From: Triatoma infestans
Lineage: Eukaryota; Arthropoda; Insecta; Hemiptera; Reduviidae
Assembly (NCBI GenBank): GCA_011037195.1
Contig: JAAEAF010003832.1
Span: 159,398-223,397 of the forward strand
Direction of reading: 5' to 3'
DNA length: 64,000 nt
The position numbers and the translations under genes are program-made. This document shows positions 23,263 through 34,693 of the stretch, in pieces. The notes under the pieces are model-generated. The model was not told the DNA's origin. It saw only the letters and a list, made by a program, of their open reading frames with translations, and searched no databases. The first letter of the stretch is position 1, and every line of letters starts with the position of its first letter.

Positions 23263-23735
23263 CCACCATATTCTATAGTTTTTTATTAGAATACATTTTT
23301 TCCGTGAAAATTCATTGAAGAGAGTGTTTTATGAGAGAGAGGTGAGATTATGCCTTTACTCTAAAGTACTATTTTAATTTATCATACGATTCTATGATCT
23401 ATACAACATTAATAAGAATAAAATATGAGGCCAAAATTTCGAAGTTTGAAGCAAATCGTACGTTTAAGTTTAAGAACAGTTTTTTTGTTTTCTATGATTG
23501 TTTGATGATTTCTATGATTTTTCTCCGAATAGAAAATACTAGTTTTATAACTTTCACCGAGGAAATTGATTGTAAACGGTTTGGGGGGGGGTTGCTTTTA
23601 TTTAGTTTAGATTCTCCCATTGAAGACAGCTTAACATTTATTAAACAAGCCAACAAGTTTGAAGGAAATTGTTATCCACTAAATTGCATTATTTGCAGTT
23701 AGAAACTATCGTGTAAGTGTTTCCCACACTAGTTT
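23263..23735 (+). repeat. Family A copy 4, second part
   Basis: Resumes family A with 'ttttttccgtgaaaattcattgaagag', 'ctctaaagtactattttaatttatca', a G-run, 'tagattctcccattgaaga', and ends 'taagtgtttcccacactagttttttc'. The open frame inside is just repeat sequence. Confidence 0.6.
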
Positions 23736-24317
23736 TTTCATTTCATTTTAACAACAACCATCCCAGCTCAGTGTGAAATCCATCACAATTTGTAAGTTAC
23801 ATTAACACCCATGACAAGTGAATTAACCAGATGTATACGTAGTTAGTACTTAGCATGACATAAAAGGGCAGTAGTTCCATTAGCTGAGAGTGCGCCCCGT
23901 CCCCCCCACGGGGGCCTTGTTAGCTGAGTGAACTAGCTACACATTAAGTAACTAGTTTCTACTTTGCCATAACAACACTACTTCATCTTGGCTCATTACA
24001 TACTGTCCTCTTATCCCATTACTAACTACTATAAAATCTTCTTTTATCATTTTAGCTCTTAATTACTCTAAAATAATTGTATTTTTGGTAAAAATTGTTG
24101 AACTTCCTTTTTATCCCAGAAATCTAAGTACCTATTTGTTTTTTGTTTTTTTTTTAATAACGTGTCAATGCTTGGCATTCCATATTCTTATCGTCAATCT
24201 TTATTATTCTGGGTATAAGCGCTGCCTAATAAATGAAACCTAGATTATTTTTCTCGACGTTTCATTTTTTTTGAATAAGAAATATCTACGGAATTTTACC
24301 CTACGGAGAAACTAATA
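23736..24317. other. No recognised feature
   Basis: Contains a GC-rich spot 'cgccccgtcccccccacggggg' (23,892-23,913) able to fold back, but no recognised gene. Confidence 0.45.
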
Positions 24318-24366
24318 GAAATAAAATCTGGTATGAAACACTCTGAAGACTTTTTTTGTACCTAAA
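24318..24366 (-). repeat. Family A terminal fragment
   Basis: 'aaaataaaatctggtatgaaacactctgaagac' is the 5' terminus of family A only. Confidence 0.5.
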
Positions 24367-24513
24367 GTTTATTTTTATTTATTTATTTGTATTTTTAATC
24401 TAACGTTAGTCAGGTGACAGTTTTGGCCAATTTCTTACTAAAATGTAGTAGCCCCAAAAGTAAATGGTAATTACTTGTGAATTCTGAATTAAAGCGAATA
24501 TTACGTAAATGTT

Positions 24514-25115
24514 GTGGTTGGTTCCGCAAAGCTGGAAAGCACCAGAGATAGCCTGCTTCTTGTTGTGGTCATTGATCGATTTCGGGCGTTCGCCCATCAT
24601 CACGGTGCTTTTTGTCAGACAGTGTGATAACATAGATTTGTACAGAACAAATTCAGTTTTTTTTTAAATGTTTTTGTTAGGGCCTAACTAGGTTAAGAGG
24701 GGTGTTGTTCCTGAGTGGGAAAACACATGTTTCGGTCTTTAAAAGGATATATTGTACCCATTAAGAATGGAAACATCCAACACGTGGGGATGTATAGTTT
24801 AAACTACCTTTTTTTTTTTTGGAGAAGATTTACTTAATAATTAATTACCCACACTATCTTACTATTATATTTATTTATTTGTATCAGAGCAAAATAACAC
24901 TGTGTCAGCCGTGGGCTCCTGTGAAATAGTTACTGACAAGAAATGATAAAATGCGAGCTGTATGATCGTAAGGTAGTATAGCTAAATAAATATCCTAATA
25001 TAGATAAAATCCTGTTATCCTGGTATAGAATAAAAGCAACCTGATGATGGGCGAACGCTAGAAACCGGTCGATGACTACAACAACAAGCAGGCTATCACG
25101 GAAAATATCTCTGAT
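24514..25115. mobile_element. Family B element, full copy 3, both arms and TSD
   Basis: 602 bp. The left arm (ttggttccgcaaagctggaaagcaccagaga, gcctgcttct) is mirrored on the right (aagcaggctatcacggaaaatatctctga). Flanked by TTACGTAAATGTT (24,501-24,513) and TTACCTAAATGTT (25,116-25,128), a 13-bp duplication with one mismatch. The minus-strand core in the left arm is GTGATGA, GGGC/GCCC, GAAAT (24,571-24,607). The plus-strand core in the right arm is CTGATGA, weakened stem II, GAAA-CCGG-TC (25,041-25,074). The interior is non-coding and shared with 56.4 kb. Confidence 0.8.
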
Positions 25116-25128
25116 TTACCTAAATGTT

Positions 25129-26504
25129 ATTAAATTGTAGACGAAAGTCTAGATCAAACTCCGATAACATTAAACTTTAAAAATCACACTTAAAATCTAA
25201 AGTCATTCACTGAGGAATCGTCTTAAAATTAATGGCCACTTGGCTGGTTTAATGCCATGACGTAATTAGAAAATTTCAAGGAGATGTGACCTCCTTCAGT
25301 TACTGCTATTCACCTATAAACCCTTGTGTTTGTTTCTTTTCTTTTTTTTTTTGTTTTTACCACTGGATAACTTTGTTCAGGTGTAAAATTCAAAACAAAA
25401 TATATATAAATAAAAGACAAATTGGTGAATACAACGCAGTTATTTATAATAATATTTTTTACAAGCTCTCGCTACAATATTGATTAGAATATTGATATAG
25501 AATATGGATTATTTTTACCTGAAGGAATAAAGAAAGACGTCACAATGAGATAAGTACATAAATTGGAATGAGTGAGCAAATACATCATCTGGGATTCAAT
25601 TTTGCCTTTCACAAAACTTTTTCTGAAATATCAAATCTGATATAATCTTCTCTCCTCCAAGATGTAGTTTAGTCAAAGTTACACTATTAATTCCATCAAG
25701 TGGCTGGCTGATTATCAATAGAGAATTTTTTATTTGTTTATATCGTGTGGTTAACGTCTTCACTTGTTTTTTTTTTGCGCAATAAATTACTTGTTCATCA
25801 AAAAATGTCTTGGAAAAATTCACCATTAACTACAGGAAATTATTATTTTTCAATCAGAAAATTCACAAAGCTAGGATAGAATATTACTCTCAGCAGATTG
25901 AATAAAAAAAAAAAAAAAAGGAAAAAGATAAGAGAAGAGTAGATTGTTTCAATTGAATAATAATTGGAACTTCTTCTTTATGTGCCCTGCTCGTATCGAG
26001 TGTTAGGTGATCATCACTGCAAATAAATACTTTATTTGCAGACTTTCTAAATAATGAGGTAATGAGGAAATAATGAAGCTTTCTCCGAACCATTGCCACA
26101 GGTTTTTCAACCACGAAACTTCTTCGGCTCCAGATACCCGTTTTCTATCGATTTTTCCCCTGCAGTATGTTCTCCTCCAAGCAATACCATAATGAATGTG
26201 AGAAGGAGAGAGAGAGAATTAGAGAGAATGGATTTTAAAGAAATAAACCAGATGTAAATAAACCTGAACACTGTATAATGGAATAGAACACACAAACTGC
26301 AAGGAGAACTTTACAGTAAAATAGAAGATAGGTAGCGAGAGAAATATAAAGAGCCAGACTGACTGAGTAATAAGAAGGTAGTAGATAGATTGCTGAGTCG
26401 GTTGTACTGTTGTTAAACTCTCTTGAACTCTTCAGCTGTCGTTCTATTTATATGAATCTAACTCTTCCCTCTTTAGAGGCTGGCCTAGGTGGGGAATAAC
26501 TAAC
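25129..26504. other. No recognised feature
   Basis: AT-rich; A17 run near 25,903-25,919 and a short (GA)n near 26,200-26,225. No coding family recognised. Confidence 0.5.
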
Positions 26505-27130
26505 TTTTGATTCATTTAATGTATGCTTCTCCGCTCTTCGGATCCTATGGTTCCTTAATGATACGAATCCTCATTACAGTACTTATAATTTCTCATAAGT
26601 TGTCTCCGAAGTATTGCAATTTCCTCTTGTTGACTATAATCATAACTACACATTCCTTATCCATATATTTCAGTATTGGACAATCTCCTCATTCACATGA
26701 TACCTTTAACATTTTTCAGTATGTCCACATTTTAATGGCCTCAATGCTAAGCAGAATCGTTGGGTAAGCGTCTAAGACTGCACTCCTTACAAGAGCACAG
26801 AAAACACATAACATAGAAGAATTCTGACCAGAGTGCCATTTCAATATTCCTTTCCTATAGTACATAAATCATTTTTCTAAATCTTGCCCGAACTTGTTCA
26901 ATTCGAGAGCGTATCTCTATAACAGTATTATCTTCTTTCTTCACCATTGAACCAAGGATATTAAAAGTGGTGAAACGTCCAATTTGCTTGCTTCCAATCT
27001 TCAACTCTCCATTCAGAAATCTTTTCTTTATAATGACCATCTTCAGTTTCAACTTCAAACCCCCCCCCCCACCATTCATTGCTCAACAGCTTTATCCAGC
27101 TCCTGTAGATCAGATAAGTTCAATGACATC
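26505..27130 (-). pseudogene. RTE-like LINE, RT C-terminal relic
   Basis: The minus strand reads LKLKLKMVIIKKR, then IGRFTTFNILGSMVKKEDNT, EIRSRIEQVRARFRKMIYVL, then in shifted frames a CYVF/LLYG-like block and EAIKMWTY.KMLKVS and VNKRKLQYFGDN. This is the standard order after the RT palm of RTE-like LINEs (F.YLGS, EI..RI..AR..F.KM, E.WTYRRMLKI, KRKLQYFGH). Several stops and shifts are present. No tail or 5' end was recognised. Confidence 0.7.
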
Positions 27131-27934
27131 ACTGGCAGTTCTATGTCCCAAACGTTCGAAGCATCCTGGAAAATAGTTTCAGCATGCAAATATGTACACC
27201 TATCTCGCTCCTTTCAAGATGCGTACAATTTGATGATTTGGGAAAAACATGGTTCAGCACTAAAGGTTACCATTTAAAGAACCCAAAGTGTGAATCAAGC
27301 GTTAAGGTTAGCGTTAAGTAGGAGAAAGAATTATTAGAAGGATTTTTACTCTTTCTCAAGCTTTAGATTACATCCAGATTGACTAAGTAATTTCAGAGAC
27401 TTTGACTCGATTGCATCCGAAAAATCTTGACAATGTCTTAACATTAATCTAGATTAATTGAAAAATAAAGTTAAAGTAAAAAACGGATAACCTGCAATAC
27501 TAAGAGGTATGAGACTGTACTATGTCATATATAACAGAAGCCCCTTTAATTCTCAGACGTGAGCTAGGATGTATTACACGAATGAATTGCATGCTTTCAA
27601 TAAATTACACTTTAACTTACATCAGGGGTCTCAAATTCAAACGCAACAAAGAGCTGATCATACTATAAGTATGCATACTACATACTAAAAGCGGGCCGTA
27701 TTCCGTGGACCATATCATAAAATTAAAATAAAATAGAAAGGCTCTAACAAATGCTCTCTCGTTACTTTCATGAATTACAATAACAGTTAACCATGATTTA
27801 AATTTTAAATTGTAACTATTTTCGCATTACAAAAATACAACAAGTTGAGAAATCATAAATTTAATTACATTTTACGAAAATTATTAAAATAATAATTTGA
27901 CTGACAATAATATCTTTAGAAGACAAAAACATTT
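27131..27934. other. No recognised feature
   Basis: AT-rich sequence without a recognised family. Confidence 0.5.
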
Positions 27935-28240
27935 TACTTTCTCTGATTTTCAATATCGAGTTTTTCAGGATTTTCAATCTAAGTTTTGAGGTCCCCTGAA
28001 TCAGAAAAACTTTTCAACTGAAAATAATTTGTTTTGTGTGTGTGTGTGTGTGTGTGTGTCTGTTAGTCAGTGTAACTAAAAAATGGAAAGTCGTAAACGT
28101 TCAATCGTGATATATAATTTCTATTGAGGGACCTGACAATAAGGTGTGTTCACATTAATGAATAGAGGCTCAAACGATTTTCTTTGAACTTGCTTGTAAC
28201 AACTACAAGCATAAAGATCTACAAAGATCTTTACATGCAT
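27935..28240 (+). repeat. Family A, diverged partial copy
   Basis: 'ttttcaatatcgagttttt', 'gttttgaggtcccctgaatcagaaaaactttt', a (GT)n stretch at 28,036-28,059 and 'ctcaaacgattttctttgaactt' are in family A order. The distal units are missing. Confidence 0.6.
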
Positions 28241-29033
28241 AAATCATTACAATATAATCTTAGCATTATTTTATTACCATCTTTACTCAGATATTACAAT
28301 TAATAAAATACAAGCAATTTTATTAAAATTAAAACTTGAACAGAACATTTAATAATTAAGCTGACGCATTGTACCATAATAAAAACAATATAAACATTAT
28401 CAAAACATTATGAATAACATTATAAAAACTTAAACAACAGTTGCTCTTTCATTCTTCTAAAACTGCCGCACACAGCTTTAACACAGATAGAATAGAAGGG
28501 GGGGAGGGGACCTCATTCCACTGCGACCTACAAGTCGAGGTCTATTGTGGATCCCCTTACGTTACATAACAGCTCCCAGCTTTGCCCTCCAAATCAATCC
28601 TAGCCAAGCTGAGAGCGGCTCCGTCATGAAGCTTCCAGCTTCGGGATTGCCCGTCCCCAATTGAAGAAACCTAATCCTCGCCAGGCCGGCGCACTCACAA
28701 AGGATGTGCGCCGGGGTCTCCTCCTCTACCTTGCAGAATCGGCATACCGCACTATCCGCAAGTTGTAGGTGGTGCATGTGTCTATTCAGCCTACAATGCC
28801 CTGTTAGTAGACCCACAATTAACCTTATATCCCTTCGGGTCTGGCTCAGTAGGTCTCTGGTAAATTTAGGCAAATGTCTTTTGATGAAGAGCTTTGGCTG
28901 CCTCTGTCCTGGTGTTCTCTCCCACCAACGCAGACGCTGTTCTTCTATCCAACCCCTGATAGAAGTTTGGATGAGACTCCTGGACAAGCCGCAGAAGGGT
29001 TCGGGGCCTATAAAGGTATCCTGCGAACCCTCC

Positions 29034-29147
29034 CACGCTCATGCAGTGAACACACTGTACAAACACGCGAACTGTCAGTGGCTCAAGTGCAGTGGTTATA
29101 ATAAATTTTAATTGCATTTTTATAGCTTAACCGCTAACATATAATCC
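29034..29147. repeat. 114-bp identical insert, copy 1
   Basis: Identical by eye over 114 bp to 29,698-29,811 (cacgctcatgcagtg ... acatataatcc). It splits the RNase H of the surrounding LINE between the LAWVP block and the GPEP block. No target duplication or tail is visible. Confidence 0.9.
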
Positions 29148-29697
29148 CCGCATGTCCGGCACCCAGGCGAGTGTCAGTTTATTCGAGTACCCACCTCGGT
29201 GGGGGCAAAGTAGGCAGTCCCACCACCAGTTATGAGACTATTTGGTGTGAGGAAAAGTGCCTTCAGGGCCCCTGACTGTCGGAGTATATGGCCACTCTTC
29301 TACCCACTATCCTTTGCCTTATAATCTCCTTAGCGCAGAGTTGTAACCGCCACGACTTCAGCCTGAAAGACCGTGGCGTACTTCCCTAGGCTGACCTTAA
29401 TACTTTATTACTTATTTACTTTATTACGTACTTTAAGCCTGCCCCCGTAGACCCCCGCTCCGACCCCAGTCGGAGTTTTGGATCCATATGTGTACCAGAT
29501 CGAGTTACTGAACAGGGGTGGGTCACAGCCCCATTCGCCTCTGTTCGGTTTTAACACAGTAAAAATATAATAGATTAAATCATTTAGCTTGTCAATGGTA
29601 GTTACATTTAACAAATCGTGGAGATCTTAAAAACCAAGGTAACGAGAAGGCAAGGAGGCATAAACGGTTCAGAATAGGAGAATGTGGTGCAACGACT

Positions 29698-29811
29698 CAC
29701 GCTCATGCAGTGAACACACTGTACAAACACGCGAACTGTCAGTGGCTCAAGTGCAGTGGTTATAATAAATTTTAATTGCATTTTTATAGCTTAACCGCTA
29801 ACATATAATCC
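29698..29811. repeat. 114-bp identical insert, copy 2
   Basis: Second copy in the same orientation, 664 bp away, lying between the RT-end and RNase H parts of the same LINE. Its perfect identity contrasts with the heavy decay of the host element. Confidence 0.9.
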
Positions 29812-30500
29812 TAAGTTTGCTAGAGCAAACTCTAAACTTAATATAGTCTTCACTTCCTCCCAGGGAACTAACACATCTGAAAAGTGGATTATATCTTGAT
29901 GAGCATCACCATCAACATCGGGCCCAGACAATGATTATTGAATTTTGCTAATAAATTCGGCATTTCTCTACGCAAAAAATGAGGCGACACATGTGGTTCA
30001 CCTACCTTTTACATCCAGCAGGGATCTCAAATGAGAGCCCAATTAAAGACTTGCGGGCAACCTTTTCTTGCGGGCATCAAAAGAACCAAGCAGTCCTTCG
30101 GTAATTCGGCCGTCCGGCTCTCCAACAATTTTATCCACAATCTTAACATATTCGAACTTTTACTTATTGGATACCAAATTTCATTCTGACAAAGCTGTGG
30201 GGAGTATTTCTGGGCAAAAAATACATGTTTTTGAAAAAGCCCGTTTGTATCACTTTGACTTGCTTTAAGTATGACAATGACCATAACTCGGCACTATACA
30301 GAAATGTGGCCTGAACCACCGCCTGGAACAACCTCAAGATGCACTCCCAGCTATCAGCCCTGTTCCGCCCCATGATGCAGTCACCCTACTTATTGCCACA
30401 CTAGCTCTTCTTCTAAAATAGTCCAACGCCAAGCTAAATTTACCATTCATACCGAAGGGCACACCGAGATAAACATAGCTGTTGACTCTCTTTCGACTAA

Positions 30501-31737
30501 CCTATTTTGATATCGGAAATTATTCATTTTTCCAAGTTTCTCACCTTTCCGGAACACGATAACTTTTCAATGGGTAGTACATATGTAGTTAGTATGCGAA
30601 TTTTAAAGGAAATCGTTACAATTATTTTCTATTCAATTTCTAAAATTTGAAACAATCAGCAGTAAGAGAGTTAAATCAGTACAAAAGATATAATTCTTGG
30701 GATTTTCTATCATCTAGATGATTAAATTTCTAAGCAGTTCTGAAGAAGAAGTCTTAACAGTGACGACACCAGCTTGTCAGAGACAGATTTGCCTAACGAA
30801 GAGCTCTAACGACGACGAGAGTGGATTTTAACGTTTTCCCATCATTTAAACATTTTCGAGGTTTCCCCATCCATTTAAATTTATATCCTAAGGATAATTT
30901 AACTTCTGCGTTTTGCTTTGATCTGAAGTCGCTTTAACAACAAAATATGGTAATATTAATTTTAAAGGTTAATTCAAGTTGCAAGTTTTCATTACAATAC
31001 TTGATCAACTTAATATTCAGAAAGTATCTCAGCATTTACTTGGGTATTTGCATATCATAGTTTTAATATGCCATCTCTATGCATTTATATATATAGCTAA
31101 ACTCGACGGACCTATAGACCACTACACCACTTGAATAATGCCCGAAAATTGGTTTTGTTGAATAGGTGGAAACTTTAATTTGCGGTAAACCACCACTACC
31201 AACACCGATGCTTTACTTGAAACAAAACACCTTTAAGGCAAAGATTAACTTCTTCTATTTTAAAAAATATTAATCGATTTTTTATATTTTAAATTATAAT
31301 ATATCGAAATGGATTGCTTTTATCTTACAATATTACGAAATGATATTTAAATATACGAGGGTATGCATGTATAAAAATGAGTGTTTACCACCGAGAATAT
31401 ACTTTTAAGTATCAGCATTAAGTGTGAGTATTTACTCAAATTGGTAATAAAAAAAAGTAATGAGTAATACTTACCCACATGAGCAATTGCTTTGATAAGG
31501 TTCTATTATTATTAACTTTCTTTTTCCTGAAGCGGTTTTTAAAAATTTACAGTTTATTTGGTTTGAAGAAAAAAAATCAGAAAATAGTCCATAGATTTTA
31601 ATATTATTAGACCATCCTTTCCAATAACATTGAACTAATTTTGACTGAAAAAGAAGCAAAACAATTGAAGCAAAGATGATGACACATACTAAAGAGATAA
31701 ACTCAACATGTTATTTTAAGAAATGATTATTCAATTT
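30501..31737. other. No recognised gene
   Basis: AT-rich. A short stretch near 30,740-30,810 (SDDTSLSETDLPNEEL in one plus-strand frame) has an acidic, serine-rich composition that could be a coding relic, but no family was recognised. Confidence 0.4.
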
Positions 31738-31895
31738 TGGCTTGTTTCATTTTCTGGCCATCGATCGATTTCGGGCGCATCATCCTACACTGATATGAAC
31801 TGATTTTGTACAGTGCAAGTATGTGTTATCGTACTGTATAACAAGACAAAATATCTCTGATGCTTTCCAGATCTGCGGACCCAACAACAAGAATT
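31738..31895. mobile_element. Family B, internally deleted copy 4
   Basis: Shows the left-arm piece 'ggccatcgatcgatttcgggcg' directly joined to 'catcatcctacactg', and ends with 'aaaatatctctgatgctttccagatctgcgg', the extended family B terminus. The stem II half of the hammerhead-like core is deleted. Confidence 0.6.
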
Positions 31896-32164
31896 TAAAT
31901 AATTTATTTGACAAGAGAGTAAAAGGCCACTTTTACCACCCCCCCTCGACTCGTTAAATATTACATTTTTTGAAAAAATCTAAAATTATTTAAAAAAAAA
32001 ATATAAAAAGATATAAAATATGTACGGTAACTCTTAAAAGAATATTGTCCATTGAAATGGAAAGATTACCTACACCAGAAAGGTTGTAGAACATTAGGTT
32101 AAAGTTAAACAAAATTAATTATGTTTTCTAATATTTAATTTGTTAATAAATTTGATTTTTTAAT

Positions 32165-32328
32165 TTGTAAAAAAACAAATGTTACAACTTTTATTTAAAA
32201 ACGATTCTCTGGGAAAACATTTAAGGGCACTTTTAGGGGAGGAGAGCGGTTATGTTTTTTCTATAAAGTTATATTTTAATTTGTTATATAATTATATCAT
32301 CTAAATAATATTAAATAGAACTAAATAT
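32165..32328 (+). repeat. Family A copy 7, first part
   Basis: 'acaacttttatttaaaaacgattctctgggaaaacatttaagggcactttta' and 'tatcatctaaataatattaaatagaactaaatat' are family A; the copy is split by a family C insertion and resumes at 32,640. Confidence 0.65.
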
Positions 32329-32639
32329 CAGGTATTTTATCCGTTCTAGCATGTATATTCATTTTGTTCCGGACCGGTTTCGGATTTTTATCCAACGTCA
32401 GAGCAAATTCACCAAGTTCGTGTAAAGAGTTCACTTCAACGTAATGTTTGAACAAACCAATAAGTGTGAGTGAAACAAAAACATTACGTTGAAGTTAACT
32501 TGTGTAACACGAACTTGGTGAATTTTGCTCTGACAATGGATGAATATCCGAAACCGGTCAGGAACACAATGAATATGCATGCTACTACGGATATTAATAC
32601 CAGAATTTATCCAGCATTGCGGACCTATCTATATATTCA
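32329..32639. mobile_element. Family C palindromic element, copy 2, with 12-bp TSD
   Basis: 311 bp with inverted arms: the left arm has 'ggtattttatccgttctagcatgtatattcattttgttcc' and the right arm its inverse (ggaacacaatgaatatgcatgctactacgg). Flanked by AGAACTAAATAT (32,317-32,328) and AGAATTAAATAT (32,640-32,651), a 12-bp duplication with one mismatch. It lies exactly inside a family A unit. Both arms hold a hammerhead-like core. Left (minus strand): CTGACGT, GGAT/ATCC, GAAAC. Right (plus strand): CTGACAA, GGAT/ATCC, GAAAC, CCGG, TC. Both have a damaged CUGANGA box. Confidence 0.75.
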
Positions 32640-33160
32640 AGAATTAAATATGTTACCAATATTCTGGAGTTTGAAGAAAAATCGGTTGACCCGAAAATGC
32701 GTTTTTACTGAACAATTTTTCCAGTTTTTGTGAAACTTATCTCCAAAATGGGCTTCAACAATTTCATTTAAACTTAGTAGGAAATATATGTGTACAAAGA
32801 GTTACATTCATTTAAAACGGTTTTTTGGGAGAGAGGCAACAAAGTTATGTTTTCTACTAAAATGCAATTACAGTTTATTTTACAATTCTATTATATAAAT
32901 AATATTAATTAGAAATAAAAAAAGATATTGTCAAAATATAGAGTTTGATAAAACACTGGTTGACTGGAACTGCATTTTTACTAAAGTTATTTCAGTTTTC
33001 TACGATTTTTATCCAAAAAAATAAACACCTACGGATTTCATTGAATTTATTACACTACATCACTATGAACACAGAGATCTATAACTTTTAATAGGAAACT
33101 GTTTTCCGAAAAAGTTCATTTAAAGTAATTTTGGGGGGGGTGGAGAAAATTCGTAACTGA
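32640..33160 (+). repeat. Family A copy 7, second part
   Basis: Family A units resume: 'gtttgaagaaaaatcggttgacccgaaaatgcgtttttactg', 'tttaaaacggttttttgggagag', a second unit 'ctggttgactggaactgc', ending near a G-run at 33,134-33,141. Confidence 0.6.
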
Positions 33161-33266
33161 TATAAAATTTGAAGATAAGCAAATATTTGGTAATAATTAT
33201 AAGTTTGAAGAAAACTTGTCACCTAAATCTGTGTGAATTGCGGTAAGAGAAAATCGGGTGCGTATT

Positions 33267-33568
33267 TGTAATAGTATCCAAAAGAGAGTATTCGTAGCAG
33301 AGAAAGAGAGACAAAATGACAGGACCACTCTCTCGGACTAGAGTGGGAGAAATCACATAAATACAGCTACGGGGGGGGACAGAACAGGAACAGTTGATAC
33401 TACTGAGTTTATATAGGCAATCACTACGGGTCCATTACCTTTTACCACTCTATCATACTCTATCATTTCAAGTGTAAAGTCCAGGCAGTCGGTGTCACCA
33501 TACAGTGTTAACCATATCTTCTTAATTCATTCTAACCAGAACATTTCTCTCCTTCCACAATCCCATTA
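33267..33568 (+). repeat. Probable solo LTR (Gypsy-like), related to 8.9 kb
   Basis: Begins TGTAATAG and ends near 'ccacaatcccattat'. It carries 'gactagagtgggag', 'aagtgtaaagtccaggcagtcggtg' and 'cattctaaccagaacatttctctcc', matching the block order at 8,917-9,204. No internal coding follows. Ends are inferred. Confidence 0.45.
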
Positions 33569-34693
33569 TCGGGTTTTACCTCAGATTTTGTTAATAGTTT
33601 GAACTGTTGTAAACAAATGTTTACGTATTTTATCGTGTGAATAGAGTGTTTTGCAGCCGTCTTACGATTGCTACAACTGCTTGCGCACTTAGACAAATCT
33701 GATTCAAGTGTATAAAAATAACCAATCATTTTTCTCGAGCAGAAATGGTAAGAATTTAGGTTCAGTAAAAAAAAAAAAATTCTATTCATGGTAAAAAAAA
33801 AAAAAAAAAAAACAAAAAAAAAAAAAACAACAATCAGGTAGAACAAAATCTGGTAAAGTTAGGGTTTTTCTTATATAACAAAGAATTATATTTTTTTGCA
33901 GTATCATTAAAAGCTCCTTTACAATGTAATAAAGACTTGTAAGGGAAGAAAAGAATATACTTTTAATGTGCTCTTTTGTGCCCTTTTTAATGGTTTTTTT
34001 TTTTTTTAGAACTTCTAGGTCGTGTAAGTATCCTTCAAAAACACGCCTACAGAAATGATTATTAGTATTAAGTTATTATTAATGAAACTTAAATAATCTT
34101 CTCAACTTTATATTTATCTGATATAAACATATTAACATCCATAACTTTGCTATCGTTTAATTTAATTGAATTATTACAGACATCTAAGCGAGAATATTTG
34201 TTAGTAGTAGTGGATATCTCACCGCTGGCAGTGGAAGTATTTAAGTTCAAGTAGAGTTTCCAAATTGAGTTTCTCACAGGAAATATATGTTTTCAAATCC
34301 ATTGACTATGTAGTATGTGCTTTAGATGGTGGTTATTTTATAGGATTCTAGGTGAAATCCTGTAATAAGCTTTATTTCTAAAGCCTATTCTATTTTATGT
34401 TTCTTCTCATTGGATCTGAATGGTCTGTACAGAAATGTATGTTTGTGTGTGTGTGCGTATATATATATATATATATAAGTGTGTCTCTATGTACACTGTA
34501 TTTGATGTGGGCATATAAACATGAGCTTGGATATAAAAGTATATATCTTTATGAAGAATGTATCTCAAACAAAAACAAAAAAAAAAATAAATAATCCACA
34601 TTTGCGTAAACCTCCCGGATATGAAGATTTCTTCCATTTTTTGGTCAATCGGAAGTATCACTATACTGATTGGATTTTTTATCCCCCCCCCCC
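33569..34693. other. No recognised feature; low-complexity tracts
   Basis: Contains an A-rich tract (33,768-33,829) and a (GT)n(TA)n microsatellite (34,442-34,476). The open frames crossing these are low-complexity artefacts. Confidence 0.5.

Larger units (their letters stand above)
28445..30500 (-). pseudogene. I-like LINE, RT thumb to RNase H and tail (broken)
   Basis: Reading the minus strand from 30,500: VNSYVYLGVPFGMNGKFSLA (RT end), LFQAVVQATFLYSAELW and IQTGFFKNMYFLPRNTPHSF (30,370-30,160), then PDVDGDAHQDIIHFSDVLVP near 29,900, RNase H start WYTYGSKTPTGVGAGVYGG (29,500; the first catalytic Asp is Tyr), YATVFQAEVVAVTTL (29,360), LAWVP (29,180), then GPEPFCG (28,990), LIVGLLTGHCRLNRHMH and a CRFCKVEEETPAHILCEC finger (28,730), ending at 28,562 with a GC-rich 3' UTR. 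Identical 114-bp inserts interrupt it twice. Many frameshifts; dead. Confidence 0.8.

Noticed and set aside
23394..23702. 102-codon frame
   Set aside because: Entirely family A repeat sequence; other copies do not keep the frame.
29034..29811. 114-bp repeats as LTRs of a small retroelement
   Set aside because: They lack TG...CA ends, and the sequence between them is LINE RNase H continuous with the outside sequence.
33532..33846. 104-codon minus-strand frame
   Set aside because: Starts in a long A/T tract (poly-Phe) and crosses the LTR-like block; low complexity.
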